Under the pieces are notes generated by a model. It was not told the origin of the DNA. It did not search any database and worked only from the letters and a program-made list of their open reading frames with translations. From Chimonanthus salicifolius (Eukaryota > Streptophyta > Magnoliopsida > Laurales > Calycanthaceae), in assembly GCA_013350335.1 (NCBI GenBank), contig CM023539.1, forward strand, positions 11,532,302 through 11,596,301: a stretch of DNA of 64,000 bases. Direction: 5' to 3'. This document shows, piece by piece, positions 22,893 to 34,695 of the stretch (position 1 is its first letter; the number at the start of each line of letters is the position of its first letter). The position numbers and the translations under genes are program-made.

Positions 22893-23325
22893 AGTTAGTA
22901 GAGAAATGCTTAGAGTTTTCATCCATAGGAAATTTTATATATTTTTCTCTAATTGGACATCTTTGTACTAATAAATCTTTTATTTTTGTATCTATAGTTT
23001 CCCATCATCGTAGATTATAACTAATTGCAGAAATAGAATCGAAAATTTTATTTTTTTTTCTTGTTTCTTTTTCTTCTAAATTTTCTTGAGCATCATTAAG
23101 AATTTGTTCATTGTCATTCTTTTGTACCGTTATCTCATCATGGTTTAATTATCTTAAATGAATCGGTTGTTCATTTGTTAAATCTTCATTCAAATTATTT
23201 ATTAAATTTTGTTTATTGCCAGTAACAAATTTATCAAGAGTCCCTTTTTGAGATTGAACTAGTTTTTTTACTCTTCTCCTTTTTTGAAGTTTTTGAAATT
23301 CAGATTCACATTTTTTAGTAGACAT
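22893..23325 (-). pseudogene. hAT transposase N-terminus (ZMYM1-like)
   Basis: The frame starts ATG at 23325 ('MSTKKCESEFQKLQKRRRVKKLVQ...GTLDKFV') and continues to 'KDLLVQRCPIREKYIKFPMDENSKHFSTNY'. This is the N-terminal pattern of plant 'zinc finger MYM-type protein 1-like' hAT proteins: a Lys/Arg-rich start, 'SQKGTLDKF', then the 'GPIRE...FPKDENSRHFS'-type motif that opens the TTF zinc finger. Two in-frame stops are present, and the fragment is interrupted by a poly(A) retroposon. The TTF finger, hAT core and dimerisation domain are missing. Confidence 0.65.
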
Positions 23326-23329
23326 ATTT

Positions 23330-24677
23330 ATGATTAAAAGACAATTATAAATAACAGAAAACCTTTAAGATTAAAGAATAATTAAAAAGAACTAAAATTG
23401 AAAGGCTAAAGAACAATGGAACCTGACACTGTGATAATATGAGAATTGATGAATAGCTGAAATGTCCTTTATTATTCAACCAATTCACTAAAGATCTTTA
23501 AATTAAAAGTCACAGCTTGATCTGCAGGGAGGAAATATATAATTAAGTAAAAATTTATAGGCTTGAGAATAAACTTCAATTAAAGAATCACATCTATTCC
23601 TCATAAATAATGATGGGTAGACTCGACTTTGCTCCACAAATTAAGTAATAAACTCTTCAAGTTTGCAAACATACCAATTGGGGCTGCTCTAGTATAAAAG
23701 CAATTGCGAGAGATCTAATGTTTCATCTATTTGTAAATTACGCTATGTTTGTAGGTTATGGAATTTCTAAAGTCGTTGGTGAGAATGTGAGATGGGTTGT
23801 TGAGGTGCAAGGAAATAATTATTACACCATATTTATAAATTTACGGACATTATAGTTAATACTAGTATTGAGCCACACGCTCAAGCTAGTCTCACTCGTG
23901 AACAATTTTGAAATTTTTGTGTGACCATAGTTGTGAAGCTCGATTATGCATCAATGGCAAAAAAGTGTCATGATTGTTGATGAATTTTTTTTATCTAAAT
24001 ATCAAAATTTAGCATCAATCAACAATTGTTTCAGCTCAATAGCTCATTTTATATAAAGTCATAGAAAATAATACTTGAACGAGAAACTTTTATTGTCTAT
24101 GACCAGATTCTTTTAACCTAATTATAAATAATGTGTCATTATTATTTGCCTAATTATAATTTAATGATTTCCAAAAAAGCTATTCACTAATTGCACCTAA
24201 TTTGTCTTTTATTCAGCCCCCACCCACGACCCATCTTGTTCCAACCTCGCTATGTTATCGTCAGATTCTCTATCCCAAATCCACCCCTAGTTTCTCAGAT
24301 TTTGATTTCGATATGCCATTCTCTGCAACCCCAGCTGTTCAATGTTATTATTAAGATGAGATTTCAGATTTATTAAGTATAAGATTTATGTCATTTAGTC
24401 ATTTTCAATGTACATGTATATTTCATTCATCTTCAAAGATTGTTACCCCTCAACTATGGTAATAGTTCCTCAATCCTCACCAACCTAGCAAACCATTTAT
24501 AGAAAACAATAACAAGTCAAAAACCATTAAAGAGCACAGGAAAAAAATCCAAAGAAATTAAAACTTAGAACTGGACACCAACAATAAAGAAGATCAAAAC
24601 CTATTACAAAGTAGAAAGTACCTGAGATTGAGAGGGAGTAAGCTGGACGAGAGGAAGAGAGAGCGAGAGAGCGCAGT
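23330..24677 (-). other. hAT leader/intron region, no coding seen
   Basis: AT-rich DNA between the transposase ATG and the CT-rich leader. Only chance ORFs. It is assigned to the hAT element by position only. Confidence 0.35.
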
Positions 24678-25122
24678 TGTAACACCCCTCCCTCTAACCA
24701 CCGTCACCAGAGTAGAAATATATGGATATTTAGTGCAGAGGTAGGCGAACGTCAAGAAGCGATCCAAGTTTGAGTCCGAAGACCTGACCCTTGACTGGCC
24801 CAACTAGTGTGTGTGCATAATATTTTGCACACACTCTCATAATCCTGTGAAATTTTAAACATTTATTTCATTGCATAAATAGTCAACATATGTCATAGCC
24901 ATAAGGAATCCCACATACTTGAGTCAAATACAAAACTAGAGTATGAAAGTTCAAAGTCATTATATAATTACATTCCCCAAAAGAATATCTTTAATACATA
25001 ACATTATTCTAGCATTTTCAAAATATATAAATAGACTAAGCTCTCCGAACTCTTTATTGCATCCATCTCGCTCGCATTCGGCCATCGCTTGGTCCAATTT
25101 CATCTATGTACTTCAAACCTAC

Positions 25123-25123
<1 letters not shown>

Positions 25124-25212
<89 letters not shown>
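25124..25212. repeat. (CA)n microsatellite, about 44 units
   Basis: An uninterrupted CA dinucleotide run of ~89 bp inside solo LTR H, followed by a short (TA)n. It is likely polymorphic and makes the His-Thr-rich ORF seen across it meaningless. Confidence 0.98.
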
Positions 25213-25219
<7 letters not shown>

Positions 25220-26189
25220 TATTCATATCATATATCTCATTTGAAAATCATCCCTATCCCATATTTCAAAATCAGTTCATAATTCATACTCATAGATTAT
25301 TCAAAGCGAATTCATAATCATTTCATAATTCAAATCATAATTATAATAATTTCAATGTACTCGGAAAACAATGTGCTGTACTATGCCATGTCGACATGAA
25401 TTGATGCATGCCGTTCTCATACCCCATGCATTGGTCAATCTTTCTCATCAAATAGTTATAAACACTAGCCATTTATATCCATAGTTTTCCTAGGGCACCA
25501 GCTGAGAGTTACCACCCAATACTTAGTATTTAACCAGAATTACCAGTGGAGTACTATCACCCATCCTCTCCTGCGCAGGTTTTGGGTCTCTCACCTAGGA
25601 GCTTTGAGCCCATCTTATGTGCCCAATTCTGTGTTCATAGACGCGGCCAAATAAATGGTTATTCATTCTATGTATATACAAATATTTTCGAGTAAAGTAT
25701 GTTGTCTCTTTACTTTGGTTTTATGCCTTCCCATCCCATGCAAAAGCATGAAGTTCATGTTAATGCAATGATATCAAATCCATTTCATAATACACAAAAT
25801 AATTCATGTTCATCGTACTTGGAAATCACATATTCTCAAATCATCGTCATCAAAACGTATATTTAAAACAACTCATCAATTCATACTCGAATATACATAA
25901 TCACCATGTTACTTTCATAATGTAGGAAAACCTACCTGATCACCGGGATTCTGCGAAGTAACGAGCTACGTGGTATGTACGTCTCCTAGATCACCTTCCA
26001 GTCCTTTGGTTATTTCCATGAATCGAAATACAACAAATTATACAATTAGTTTGTGTCATTGTTTTCCAAATCTATACTTATCACTTTCATTAATTTTCAA
26101 TTTATGATGTTTCATTGGTTCTATATTCATGTTCCACCAAAAAATGTGAAGTTAAGGGTCATACAGTCTCAATAATGTGGGTTCAGAAC

Positions 26190-26660
26190 TTGGGTCACCA
26201 TACCCTCGGAACTTCCGAATCTTGTTTCGAAGCCTCGGAACATCAGGGTTTCCTTTGGACCATTCTGAAGTATACAACTTAATTGGTCACCTCAGAACTT
26301 GACCTCGACACTTCCGAGTCCAGTTCTGAGACTTTAGAACTTCAAGTCTTCCCTCGACACTTCCGAGACTTTACGGGTTTCAGTTCTACATTATAGTGCT
26401 CGGAACTTGGCCTCGGCACTTCCGACCCAGGTTCTGAGACCTTGGGTTCTCATTGTGAACTTAACCAAAATTTTGTAGGTCTTCTTTCTGATTTCACAAG
26501 TCTCTTCGGAACTTGGCCTCAGAACAACTGAGCCAGGTTCTAAGACCTTGTTCCTTCCAAGGGTTCTTGGAACATCTTTGTTCCTTCGGACTGTTTCGAG
26601 CCTTCGGAACTTGTCTCGGAGGTTCCAAGACAGGTTCTGAAGCCTGTCTTCTACAGATAG
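26190..26660. repeat. Degenerate 'cggaacttggcctcgg' repeat block in LTR H
   Basis: Phrases such as 'cggaacttg', 'cctcggcacttccga' and 'caggttctgagac' recur at irregular 30-60 bp spacing through about 470 bp. This looks like an eroded tandem array within the LTR. Confidence 0.6.
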
Positions 26661-27825
26661 TAATCTGCAAAATCCTGTCGATTTCTGCATGTGTGAACCG
26701 AATTCCTTGAACTCAGAAATCACACATGGGTGGGTTATTGGTCCTGTTCATTCAACCTAACCCCTTAGATTTATTCCTATGTGATTTGTCACATCCTTTG
26801 GGGTTGATATTTATAATTTAGTATACAATTTCACAGATTTAAATCCAATTTCATGAATTGAGGAAAACCCGAAAATCTCCAAATTTTTCTTTATTTCCTA
26901 AACCCAAATTCGTCTATGGTTGGTTCTAGAGATGGATATTTACCTTAAGCAAAGCTTTCCCGAGTTTTTTTTCCTCTTTTCTTCTTCTCCTTTCCTTCCC
27001 TTCTTCTTGATTCCTTCCTTGCTTGAATTCTTTTAGTGGAGAGGCAGAGAAGGAGATGAATATAGAGTAAGGGAGTGGAACTCACGATGGAGAGGTGGGG
27101 TTCTCGGTGGAGAATGTGGTGTTGTCATGAATGAGAGGGGAAAGGAGTACCATGCGAATTCAAAGGGAGAGGATGAGTGTCGTGCAGATGAATAAGGGGA
27201 GTGGGTCTGCCGTGCATGTATATCCAAACAGGGAGTGGTGGCTTCCTTTTTATTCCTTACTTGCCCTTAAATTATTAGGTGTGGCATTGGGTCACCTCTT
27301 CCATGTGGCGAGCCATGTCATTGCCCATGTCCCCTGACACCACATCACAAATTCCTTTTCCAATAAATTTCATGAATTTATTTCCCATCGTGTCACTCGT
27401 CATTAAAATAAAATTTAATCTCTCAATTAAATCCCACTAAATCTCTCTTAATTACTTGATAAAATTTCATTAACCTCAATTAATTATTAAAATTCATTTT
27501 TCATAAATCTTAAAATTTCGGGGTGTCACAACAGTGCGAGAGCGGCGAGAGAGCAGAGCGGTGAGAGAGGAAGAGCAGAAGAGCGGCGAGAGACAAAGAG
27601 AAGGAAGAGAGAGCAGCTAGAGAGGAGAGGAAATAAGGTTTTTGCCGTTGAGGGGACTTAAAAAAAAGATATTTAGGTTTGGGATAAGCTTCCTGTAATT
27701 ATTAAACACCGAAATTTGGGCCTCTAAGCTTTAACGGTAACTTAAGAAATTCGGGCCTTTTAATGCGTGGGCCTTAAGTGGCCGCTTAACTCGCCTTGGC
27801 CTAGAGCCGGCCCTGCAAACAATAA

Positions 27826-27904
27826 AGTAGGGAAGGAAAAGGAAAGAAGAGAGAAAAAAAGAAGCAAGAGAAAGAAAGAAATAGAAATAAAAGAAGGAAG
27901 AAGC
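27826..27904 (+). repeat. Polypurine (GA-rich) tract
   Basis: Nearly 80 bases almost free of pyrimidines on the plus strand, between the hAT end and the inverted-repeat element. It could adopt triplex (H-DNA) structure; otherwise it is simple sequence. Confidence 0.8.
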
Positions 27905-27910
27905 CATCTT

Positions 27911-28735
27911 TTATTTATTGCATATAAGACTTTTATAGGATTTTTTATCTGAATCAAAATTCTTTTTCTATAGTAAATATCATCGTTGCAGTGTCATCTA
28001 TGGCCTGATTGGAACAATTAGGTGCTTTGAAGATCAAGTGGAAGATGTGATTTACAATTTGGCTTCATAATTCTATAAGGTTTATGATTGAGACAAATGA
28101 GACTAAAGTCATCAAATTGGCCCATGAAAGTGATCATATCAGAGCTCATGGATCAAATATGTGGACTTAGGCCCAATAGAAGAAAATGAAGATAAAATTG
28201 TGAAATTTCCTCTTAAATTCTCTTGATAAATTTCATGGTTGAAAGAGATGTCTTTCTAATATGAGTGTAAATGTGCAAAATGAAGAGCTCACTTGATGGA
28301 TATATGGGTTAGGGCCTTGTTTAACATGTTTTGGACTTCCAAATCCCACATTTGATGGTCCATTAACAAGGGTGAATGTAGAGTAATAGGATGAGTGGAG
28401 AAGAGAGAAGAGAAGGTCTACATGTGCATGACATGATATCCTTATCTCAATCAAAATAGAAGAAGATTTCTCTCAATGGGCGCCACCGCCAACAAAATTA
28501 GAAGAAAATTTTCTACATTAAGAAGCTTGTACCCCCACTACACAATAAGATTCAAGCAAATTTCGAACAAGCTAGCTTAGGATTATTGATGTAAATCACA
28601 TCTTCCACTTGATCTTCAAAGCACCTAATTGTTCCAATCGGGCCATAGATGACACTGTAATGATGATATTTACGATAGAAAAAGAATTTTGCTCCATATA
28701 AAAAATCCTATAAAAACCTTATACGCAGTAAATAA
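27911..28735. mobile_element. Element with long (~146 bp) inverted arms
   Basis: The left arm 27911-28056 and right arm 28590-28735 are inverted copies with only scattered mismatches (shared core 'ggtgctttgaagatcaagtg'). They enclose 533 bp without recognisable coding. Long terminal inverted repeats of this size suggest a Mutator-like or foldback element, or a LINE/LTR piece duplicated in inverted orientation. No target duplication could be set. Its transcript would form a long hairpin. Confidence 0.65.
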
Positions 28736-28830
28736 CGAACAACTACGATTTAATATTATATGGGTTATATGGAGTCACCAAACAGTCTCGAGTTCACCAC
28801 TGCTATGCAAGCAAGGGTCGAAATCTAGGT

Positions 28831-28905
28831 TGATACTGTGTGTATCGGCCGAGATATCTTGGGATTTCAACAACCGAGACATCTTGGCCGATACGCATAG
28901 TATCA
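28831..28905. repeat. Small perfect-looking hairpin with TATCGGCC motifs
   Basis: Arms 28831-28862 and 28874-28905 (TGATACTGTGTGTATCGGCC and its near inverse) are separated by 11 bp. Related 'atcggccgaga' phrases continue to about 29170 amid poly-A/T runs. The function is unknown; it may be a decayed palindromic repeat. Confidence 0.7.
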
Positions 28906-30109
28906 GCGAGAGAAAAAAAAAAATCGGCTAATACGGCCGAGATCTCAGCCTATTTTTATTTTTTATTTAAAAAATAAAAATATTGGCGTGGGTCTGGTCG
29001 ATATCTTGGCCGATATTTATATTTTTAATTTTAAAAAAAAAAATCCCTTTTTTTATTTTTTAAATGATTTTTTTTTTAAAAAAAAGGCCATCGAGATTTA
29101 AAAAAAAAAAAAAATTTTGAGGAGAGAGAAAAATCTCTGCCGAGATAAAATATCGGCCGAAAATTCGGATGAGCTGAATTTTCAACCCCTGTCTGCAACG
29201 TATGGGCCTAAACTGGACTTTGTTCGCATTCAATTTTGGGCCTGCAATGCCTAAGTTAAGGCCGGTCTCGGACCGGAAAAAGGGCCTGTAAACTATTGCT
29301 GAAGAGGCCTGGGTTGCTGCCGAAAACCCAGCCAACAAACTATGTAAAACTAGTTTGTTTCCTTTTTTTTTTTTTTTATAACTGAGGGGAACCACGAGGC
29401 AAGGGTCTCCATAAACCGCTCGGAGGAACGCCCCACACTCACACAGGACGCCCCCAGTTTACCTTTCCCCTCTTTGATTCACATCACTTTTGATCTTCAA
29501 TACGAGCTTGGCCCCATACTTACATCAGCATTTACACAAAGTTAAAGTTAAAAAACATAAATCCTACACTTAGCTGGATCAAACATTTAACACTTATTCA
29601 TATTATATAGACATAGTTGCATTGTATTTGCATGTCTATTAGGTTTATTTACTTCAAGTTCTGCTACAATCTTTGTTGCCCATGTGAAAATGTATTGAAT
29701 AAAACATGCCCCGTCAATGACCCCAAATGACTGGCTGATTTTGGAGGAATTTTTCCTAAACGAAATTTTAACTAGTTAAACTTTAATAAAATTCAATATC
29801 AATATTGCCTTCTAAATTAGAAATGGGCTCATACTTCCATATGAGATTTGAAAAAGAAAAAAACAATATAAATAAGGTAAAAGTGAACTTTTAGAACCAA
29901 TCAATCATCTTAGTATAGTGATTTTGGAAGCTTAGAAAATATAGCTTTAATTATTGAATTAATGTGTTTCTTAGTGGACTACATATTAATTACAAAATAT
30001 TTTATTAAAAGTAATCAAAATTTTGAACCTTAAATGATTTTTTAATCATATTGGGTTTTGTTGAGCTCCATTTTCATACATAAATGTTTCCAAATAATCC
30101 ACAATATAG
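28906..30109. other. Intergenic low-complexity DNA
   Basis: A/T homopolymer-rich to 29130, then mixed sequence. A poly-T run at 29364-29380 adjoins a GC-richer 'aaccgctcggaggaacgcccc' stretch (29414-29435), possibly the tail and body of a minus-strand retroposon. No gene seen. Confidence 0.45.
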
Positions 30110-30420
30110 TGTTAGTATTAGGACTTGGGCTTCCAACCTTGAAAGACTAGTCTGTTAGGTGGAGTGACCCAAGTCCTTTATAAACCCCTAAATCTCCCTC
30201 TACACTTCTAATGTGGGTGTGGGAGTCATGTGCAAATGTCCCAATAATCTCCCCCTCAAACGAGGCCCTCCGGCGCAGAGAGCGACGCCGACCATCTTGT
30301 TCGCCTGGTAGATCTCATGAGCCCACATGAGCTAGCCTGAGACCTAACACTGATACCACTTGTTAGGATCTGAGCTTCCAGCCCCAAAAAACTACCCTGT
30401 TAGGTACCGTTAGAGTAGAC
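30110..30420 (-). mobile_element. TRIM retrotransposon (minus strand)
   Basis: Minus-strand order: partial LTR ending ...AGATCCTAACA (30361), PBS AGTGGTATCAGTG (30348-30360), a ~100-bp interior, polypurine tract TTTGAGGGGGAGAT (30247-30260), then a 137-bp LTR (30246 to 30110) starting TATTGGGAC and ending ...CTAATACTAACA. The LTR contains 'GGGGTTTATAAAGGACTTGGG'. Size and lack of coding define a TRIM. The copy at 56735-57031 is the same family. Confidence 0.85.
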
Positions 30421-31637
30421 TCTTTATTTAGGTGAAAAGTTTAGTGATCATAAAATATTTTAAAACAGTCAAAAGGACGAAACTCTTAAACTTTTGTCAC
30501 CTTTACTAATATGTGGAATCTAAAAAAAATCTCATCGACCAAAAGGTCTATAATCAACATAAATTACCTTAATTAAATAAATCAAACCATATCTTCAAAG
30601 CCTCTTAAATCGCAATCATTTTTAAATTACTCTTGAATCACTAGACTTTTATGTCATATTGCTTAAAAATTTATTTGCCTAGTGTATGCATTCCAGATTC
30701 GACCAATCACGCCCTCAAAAAGTTTAGAAATTTAAAACATGTAGCGGTAACTAAAATTTTTGAGTCTTAAGAAAATATGGTTGGATGTTCTTGAATAAAT
30801 TAATACAGGTAATTTTTGTGGATATATATTTAAACAAATATTTTTCTAGTGAAGATTATTTTTTGGTGAATCCTCTCTTAATGCAATAACATCTGAGATT
30901 AAAAAATAATTTAAAGTAATTAAAATTTAAAATATTTAAGAAATATGACTTAATTAATTTAATCATATTCTTTATATAAATATAAATGTTCTCAATAAAA
31001 TTATAATCTGGGTGAAAGAGGACCCTATCTAGAAACATCCAATGGCACATATTTTGAAGAATGTGCAGTATTTTTAAGAATGAGTTAATAAGCGCTTTTG
31101 AGTAGAGTTGATTATAAAAGGTAGAGCTAGTATCGCAATAGACCATGATATTAAATAAAATAAACGTAAAATTTCACATGGATTGAAGACTTATTGATTT
31201 CATTTTAATTTGATTATTTTAATATTATTGAATAAATGTTAAAAAATAATCTAAAATATTAAAAATTTCAAGGATCAAAATGTAAGAATAAAATAAACAT
31301 AGATAGAACTGCACACTTAAATCTACATATCTAATATAATGATTCACTACATTATGTATCATATACATACATCATTCTTCCTAATTCTTGTAGTAAACAT
31401 CCTGTCAATAGTATGGTCACCAATTTTCTCCCTTTTTTAGGGTGTATTTCAGTTATTCCACATCATGGCATATCATTGCAAAACAATCCGTATTCGTAGC
31501 TATAGCATTTCCTATTTATCTCTCTATTCAACCTTTTGAAATTTTCTAATTTTATAGCATTATACAATATATAGTTTTACAAATTATCACTTTCCACATG
31601 TACTAGGCTCTATGAAACTTGATCATTAGAGATATAC
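30421..31637. other. Intergenic very AT-rich DNA
   Basis: About 1.2 kb, mostly A/T. No features recognised; the ORF at 30856-31146 is compositional. Confidence 0.5.
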
Positions 31638-31911
31638 TGTTGATCTGGTAGTAGGTCGAGCTTTGCTTCGAGCTCGCAGGAGTCAATGGGAGGCAGCACC
31701 CCCTTGTCCAGGGATATACGGGGAGGATCCCCCAGCCGAAATTTTACTAGAAGATAATTTTGTAATTTTCACTTTGCACCTTTGTAAACCTTATTCAGGG
31801 CATATATAATGTTGTTTTCAGTGAGAGAGAGTGCAGTGAAAACGGTAACGAGAGTAAGAGTCGTCTCTCTTTTGATTTCTTATCTTTGAGCATAATGAAT
31901 TGGTATTTGAA
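31638..31911 (+). repeat. Possible decayed LTR with PBS remnant
   Basis: It starts TGTTGATCTGGTAG, has a TATA-like 'gcatatataatg' (about 31801-31812), and is followed by ATTGGTATTTGAACCC at about 31899, which resembles a mutated tRNA-Met PBS. There is no second LTR or coding. Weak evidence. Confidence 0.35.
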
Positions 31912-33003
31912 CCCGTGTACGTAACGAAAGGGAACTACGTAGATATTTATTTTGTAGTTTGATTTCCTGTGTTGGCTTTTTTATCTTCTATTTTTTTTGG
32001 ACATTATTATTTATGTATGGTAAAAAAGGTGTTTCCTCTCATCAACATATACTATAAATTGACTAGTATAAAAAAATTAACAACTTCTATATATTTGAAA
32101 TTAATAATCATCGTAGGATTCATACATGGGGCAGCTTTTTATTGATGACTCATATCCCAACACTCCTTGATCTTATGAAGAGGGAGATTAAAAAAAGTGA
32201 TGGAATGTAAGATAGAATTTTGTCTTACTAATTCTTAACTTTTGTTTTGAGGGAATCATGTATGGTAACCTCACATCACCAGCTCTAGTTCTCTCGCCAG
32301 CTTGTGTCTCATTTCTTGTTGGCCGACCGAGGAGAAGAAGAGAATGACAAAGGCAAAAGGCCAAAACCAAAATGGACCACACTATGCCACCATAGATCAC
32401 AATCCCCACCCATGGAGACTGAAACCTTAAGTCAGACCGGCCTAAAATGGTCACTAGCGTCGGCACATTGTAAACTTCTCATTAGTTTACTTGAAATAAA
32501 TCAACAATGGAGTTGTCGCCACCCATGTCTCTTTCACTTGCCTTCTTTCCACAATCAATCTCTTTAAGAATCTTACAACACCAAACCCATACAAAAGAAA
32601 AGAAAAACTACCCACATCATCATCATCACCCTTCAGAGAATTACTAACTTCATTAGCCTGCAGGATTACTTGTAAAATTGTAATTTAAGGTGTCCTGGAT
32701 TTTGCATTCGAACTTTGACAATTTTCATCCAGTATGCTGGACAAACCCACATTGAAATATTGAATTTTTTTTTCTCTAAACTCTAGTTATTCTTTGATCA
32801 CCATCATCGACACTTTTTTATTTATCTGTATTTCTTTTATCAACTTTTATTATAATTTTTTTTATTGTCATTGATACCATTAATGCTTGAACCAACTGCA
32901 AACCTCATGTATCGAGTTAGTTTGGTAGAAGATTCAAACATGAGACTTTTAGTCTATAATCAGGAGCTCAAGTCAACCTTACTACCTATGTGAATTTAAA
33001 AAT
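31912..33003. other. Intergenic DNA, nothing recognised
   Basis: Mixed AT-rich sequence with chance ORFs (for example 32304-32567) lacking homology I can recognise. Confidence 0.45.
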
Positions 33004-33207
33004 GTTTTTTTTCTTTTGTTACATGGGTATTCCCACCCATATTGGAGGTGAGACTAATCTCACGAGAATATGTAAACCTTCCAATTCACACACTGATTTA
33101 GTGATAGGGAGTAATCCCATCGGAAATGACTTTGAGGGGTTGAACGTGAATCAAATTCAAGATTTTGCTTCATGAGGTGAGCGTATTGACTGTCGAACCA
33201 ACTCTTC
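33004..33207 (-). mobile_element. tRNA-derived SINE, copy 1 (minus strand)
   Basis: Read on the minus strand, a tRNA-like head (GAGTTGGTTCGACAGTCAAT) and a degenerate B box are followed by a body and 'ACCCATGTAACAAAAG' near the A-rich tail at about 33004. It is collinear with the better preserved copy at 37694-37890. The two flank the GRAS gene in the same orientation. Confidence 0.7.
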
Positions 33208-33223
33208 CAAGTTAATATATATA

Positions 33224-33414
33224 ATCCCTCCGTCACATTTTAGTTGTCTCATTTGAAATATTTGTATTTTTTAAGGAACTCTCTATATAAGGCCAGCACT
33301 CTATGTGATCTCATTCACTTTCAATACACTTTATACTACTCCAATATAAATGAGATAATTATTTTGAGAGAATTCCAAAATCCATATAAGATAATTAATT
33401 TAAGACAGAGGGAA
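33224..33414. mobile_element. Stowaway-like MITE
   Basis: The ends read ATCCCTCCGTCACATTTTAG and, inverted, TTCCCTCTGTCTTAAATT. They match the CTCCCTCCGT terminal repeat of Tc1/mariner-type Stowaway MITEs. The element is ~191 bp, AT-rich and flanked by TA dinucleotides (33222-33223, 33415-33416). It lies ~1.3 kb upstream of the GRAS start codon. Confidence 0.75.
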
Positions 33415-33416
33415 TA

Positions 33417-34695
33417 TTATTTATCAGTTCTACATTATAAAAAAAGCTATGACCTTTTTATCTTTTTCCTCTAAGTTCTGATATTTTCTGTTTCCTTCTA
33501 TACCTGTCAAGTCTGTTTTTATTTCGTATCTTTTTAAATCGGAGATTGCCAAACTATCCAATGCGTTATAATGAGGTGTTATCAGATGGATGGTTGTAGA
33601 TTCCACAAGAGAACTTGGAAGCTCAAAGTTGTACATAGGTTGGATCCAACTATGTCATAGATATTCAGATAGATACTACTACGGATTCAAATCCAATTTA
33701 AGATTGCATCCATGGATCTAGTCACGAAACTTAACAATATTCAATCTGGTAAATGGTTAGAGGTCTCACTCGATACTTAGATACAATTCAATTTCAAATT
33801 TTATTTATTAATCACTATGACATGCATGAATCTGTATCATAAAACAAAAATTAAATGAATTATCCAAGTCAAAATTTCATTTTTTTAGTCGACTTTTTAG
33901 GTTTTACTTTTCTATTTGACCATGTTGTTTACCCTATTATAAACCATGCATTAAGTCACTCAACTATTTATTATATCTTCTTTTATCTCTTCCCTACATA
34001 TTTTTTATGATCCATCCTTCCTTGAAACTCTGACTCTGTCGCTTCTTAATTCTACATATTAGGGTTGTCTTTAGTTTTCTATTAATATGCTCAAACCACT
34101 TCAAACGAATTTCTTTTAATTTTTCTTCTAATCGAATTATTTTTTAATTATCCTTCATGTGTTCATTTCTAATTTTATCTTTTAAAATTAACCCACTGAT
34201 CTAAGATAACATGTGCATCTCTGTCATCCCTATATCTATCGCCATGTTGATCAACTAGTCTTGCCCTTCATCATTTCATCTTTTATCATTATCATTATTT
34301 TATCTCCTTGATGGGTTCTATGGCCCTCATCATCATCCATTCTTGATCTAATGCAAGCAAATGGAGACACTTTTAAACATGAAAAAAATGTTAGGTTTTG
34401 TACATCTCAAGGACGATATTTTATTTAGAGCTTTGTAATATAACATAAAGAGAAGAAGAGTTGTGTCCCTTTTTCTGGAGGAGAAAGAAATGTCTAATAT
34501 ACAAATGATATGTGTCCTTTACACTTGAAAACAAATGCCTCAGTATGTTCTTGGGTTAGAAAAAAATACAGAGCATATGCTCAGTCCCTTTCCCACTCCA
34601 GCATGCATGGATCATCCAGTCCTTGTAGAGGAATAAATATATATTAGCCATTCTACCCAAGTCACTTGTGTGGAAGCATCAGAGGAGGAGAAGCC
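33417..34695 (+). promoter_or_regulatory. Upstream region of the GRAS gene
   Basis: About 1.3 kb with no recognised repeat or ORF. A TATA-like 'aataaatatatatt' lies at 34632-34645, about 50-60 bp before the ATG. If used it would give a very short leader, so the true start may use an upstream promoter. No specific transcription-factor sites are claimed. Confidence 0.35.

Larger units (their letters stand above)
24678..27530 (-). mobile_element. Gypsy solo LTR H (2.85 kb)
   Basis: On the minus strand it starts TGTGACACCCCGAAATTT (27530) and ends ...GAGGGGTGTTACA (24678). These are matching inverted termini of the Tekay-like plant gypsy LTR type. The flanks GCAGT (24673-24677) and ACAGT (27531-27535) agree at 4 of 5 bases, as expected for an old target duplication. 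No PBS, PPT or pol is inside, so this is a solo LTR left by LTR-LTR recombination. The surrounding GA-rich hAT leader rejoins across it. Confidence 0.75.
22771..27812 (-). mobile_element. hAT transposon remnant, nested
   Basis: The minus-strand 5' end is at 27812: CAGGGCCGGCTCTAGG, a hAT-type terminal repeat, followed by repeated GGCCC-containing subterminal motifs (27700-27800). Next comes a CT-rich leader (27531-27660 and 24600-24677), split by a gypsy solo LTR (24678-27530). A plausible splice donor follows (CTCAG/GTACTTTC at about 24620). Then a long AT-rich stretch leads to a transposase start at 23325. The 3' part is lost at about 22771, where copia B's LTR lies. Joining these pieces as one element is inference from order, orientation and termini. 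Confidence 0.55.

Noticed and set aside
24943..25317. 124-codon ORF with a long His/Thr run
   Set aside because: It is the (CA)n microsatellite read in frame, inside a solo LTR.
29364..29460. Minus-strand poly(A)-tailed retroposon
   Set aside because: A poly-T run and a GC-richer body are present, but no pol III boxes or flanking duplication could be shown.
32304..32567. 87-codon ORF and its antisense partner
   Set aside because: No recognisable domain, no splice or promoter support, typical chance length.
34666..34695. Upstream extension of the GRAS ORF to a non-ATG start
   Set aside because: The codon at 34666 is TTG; the first ATG is 34696 with a good context.
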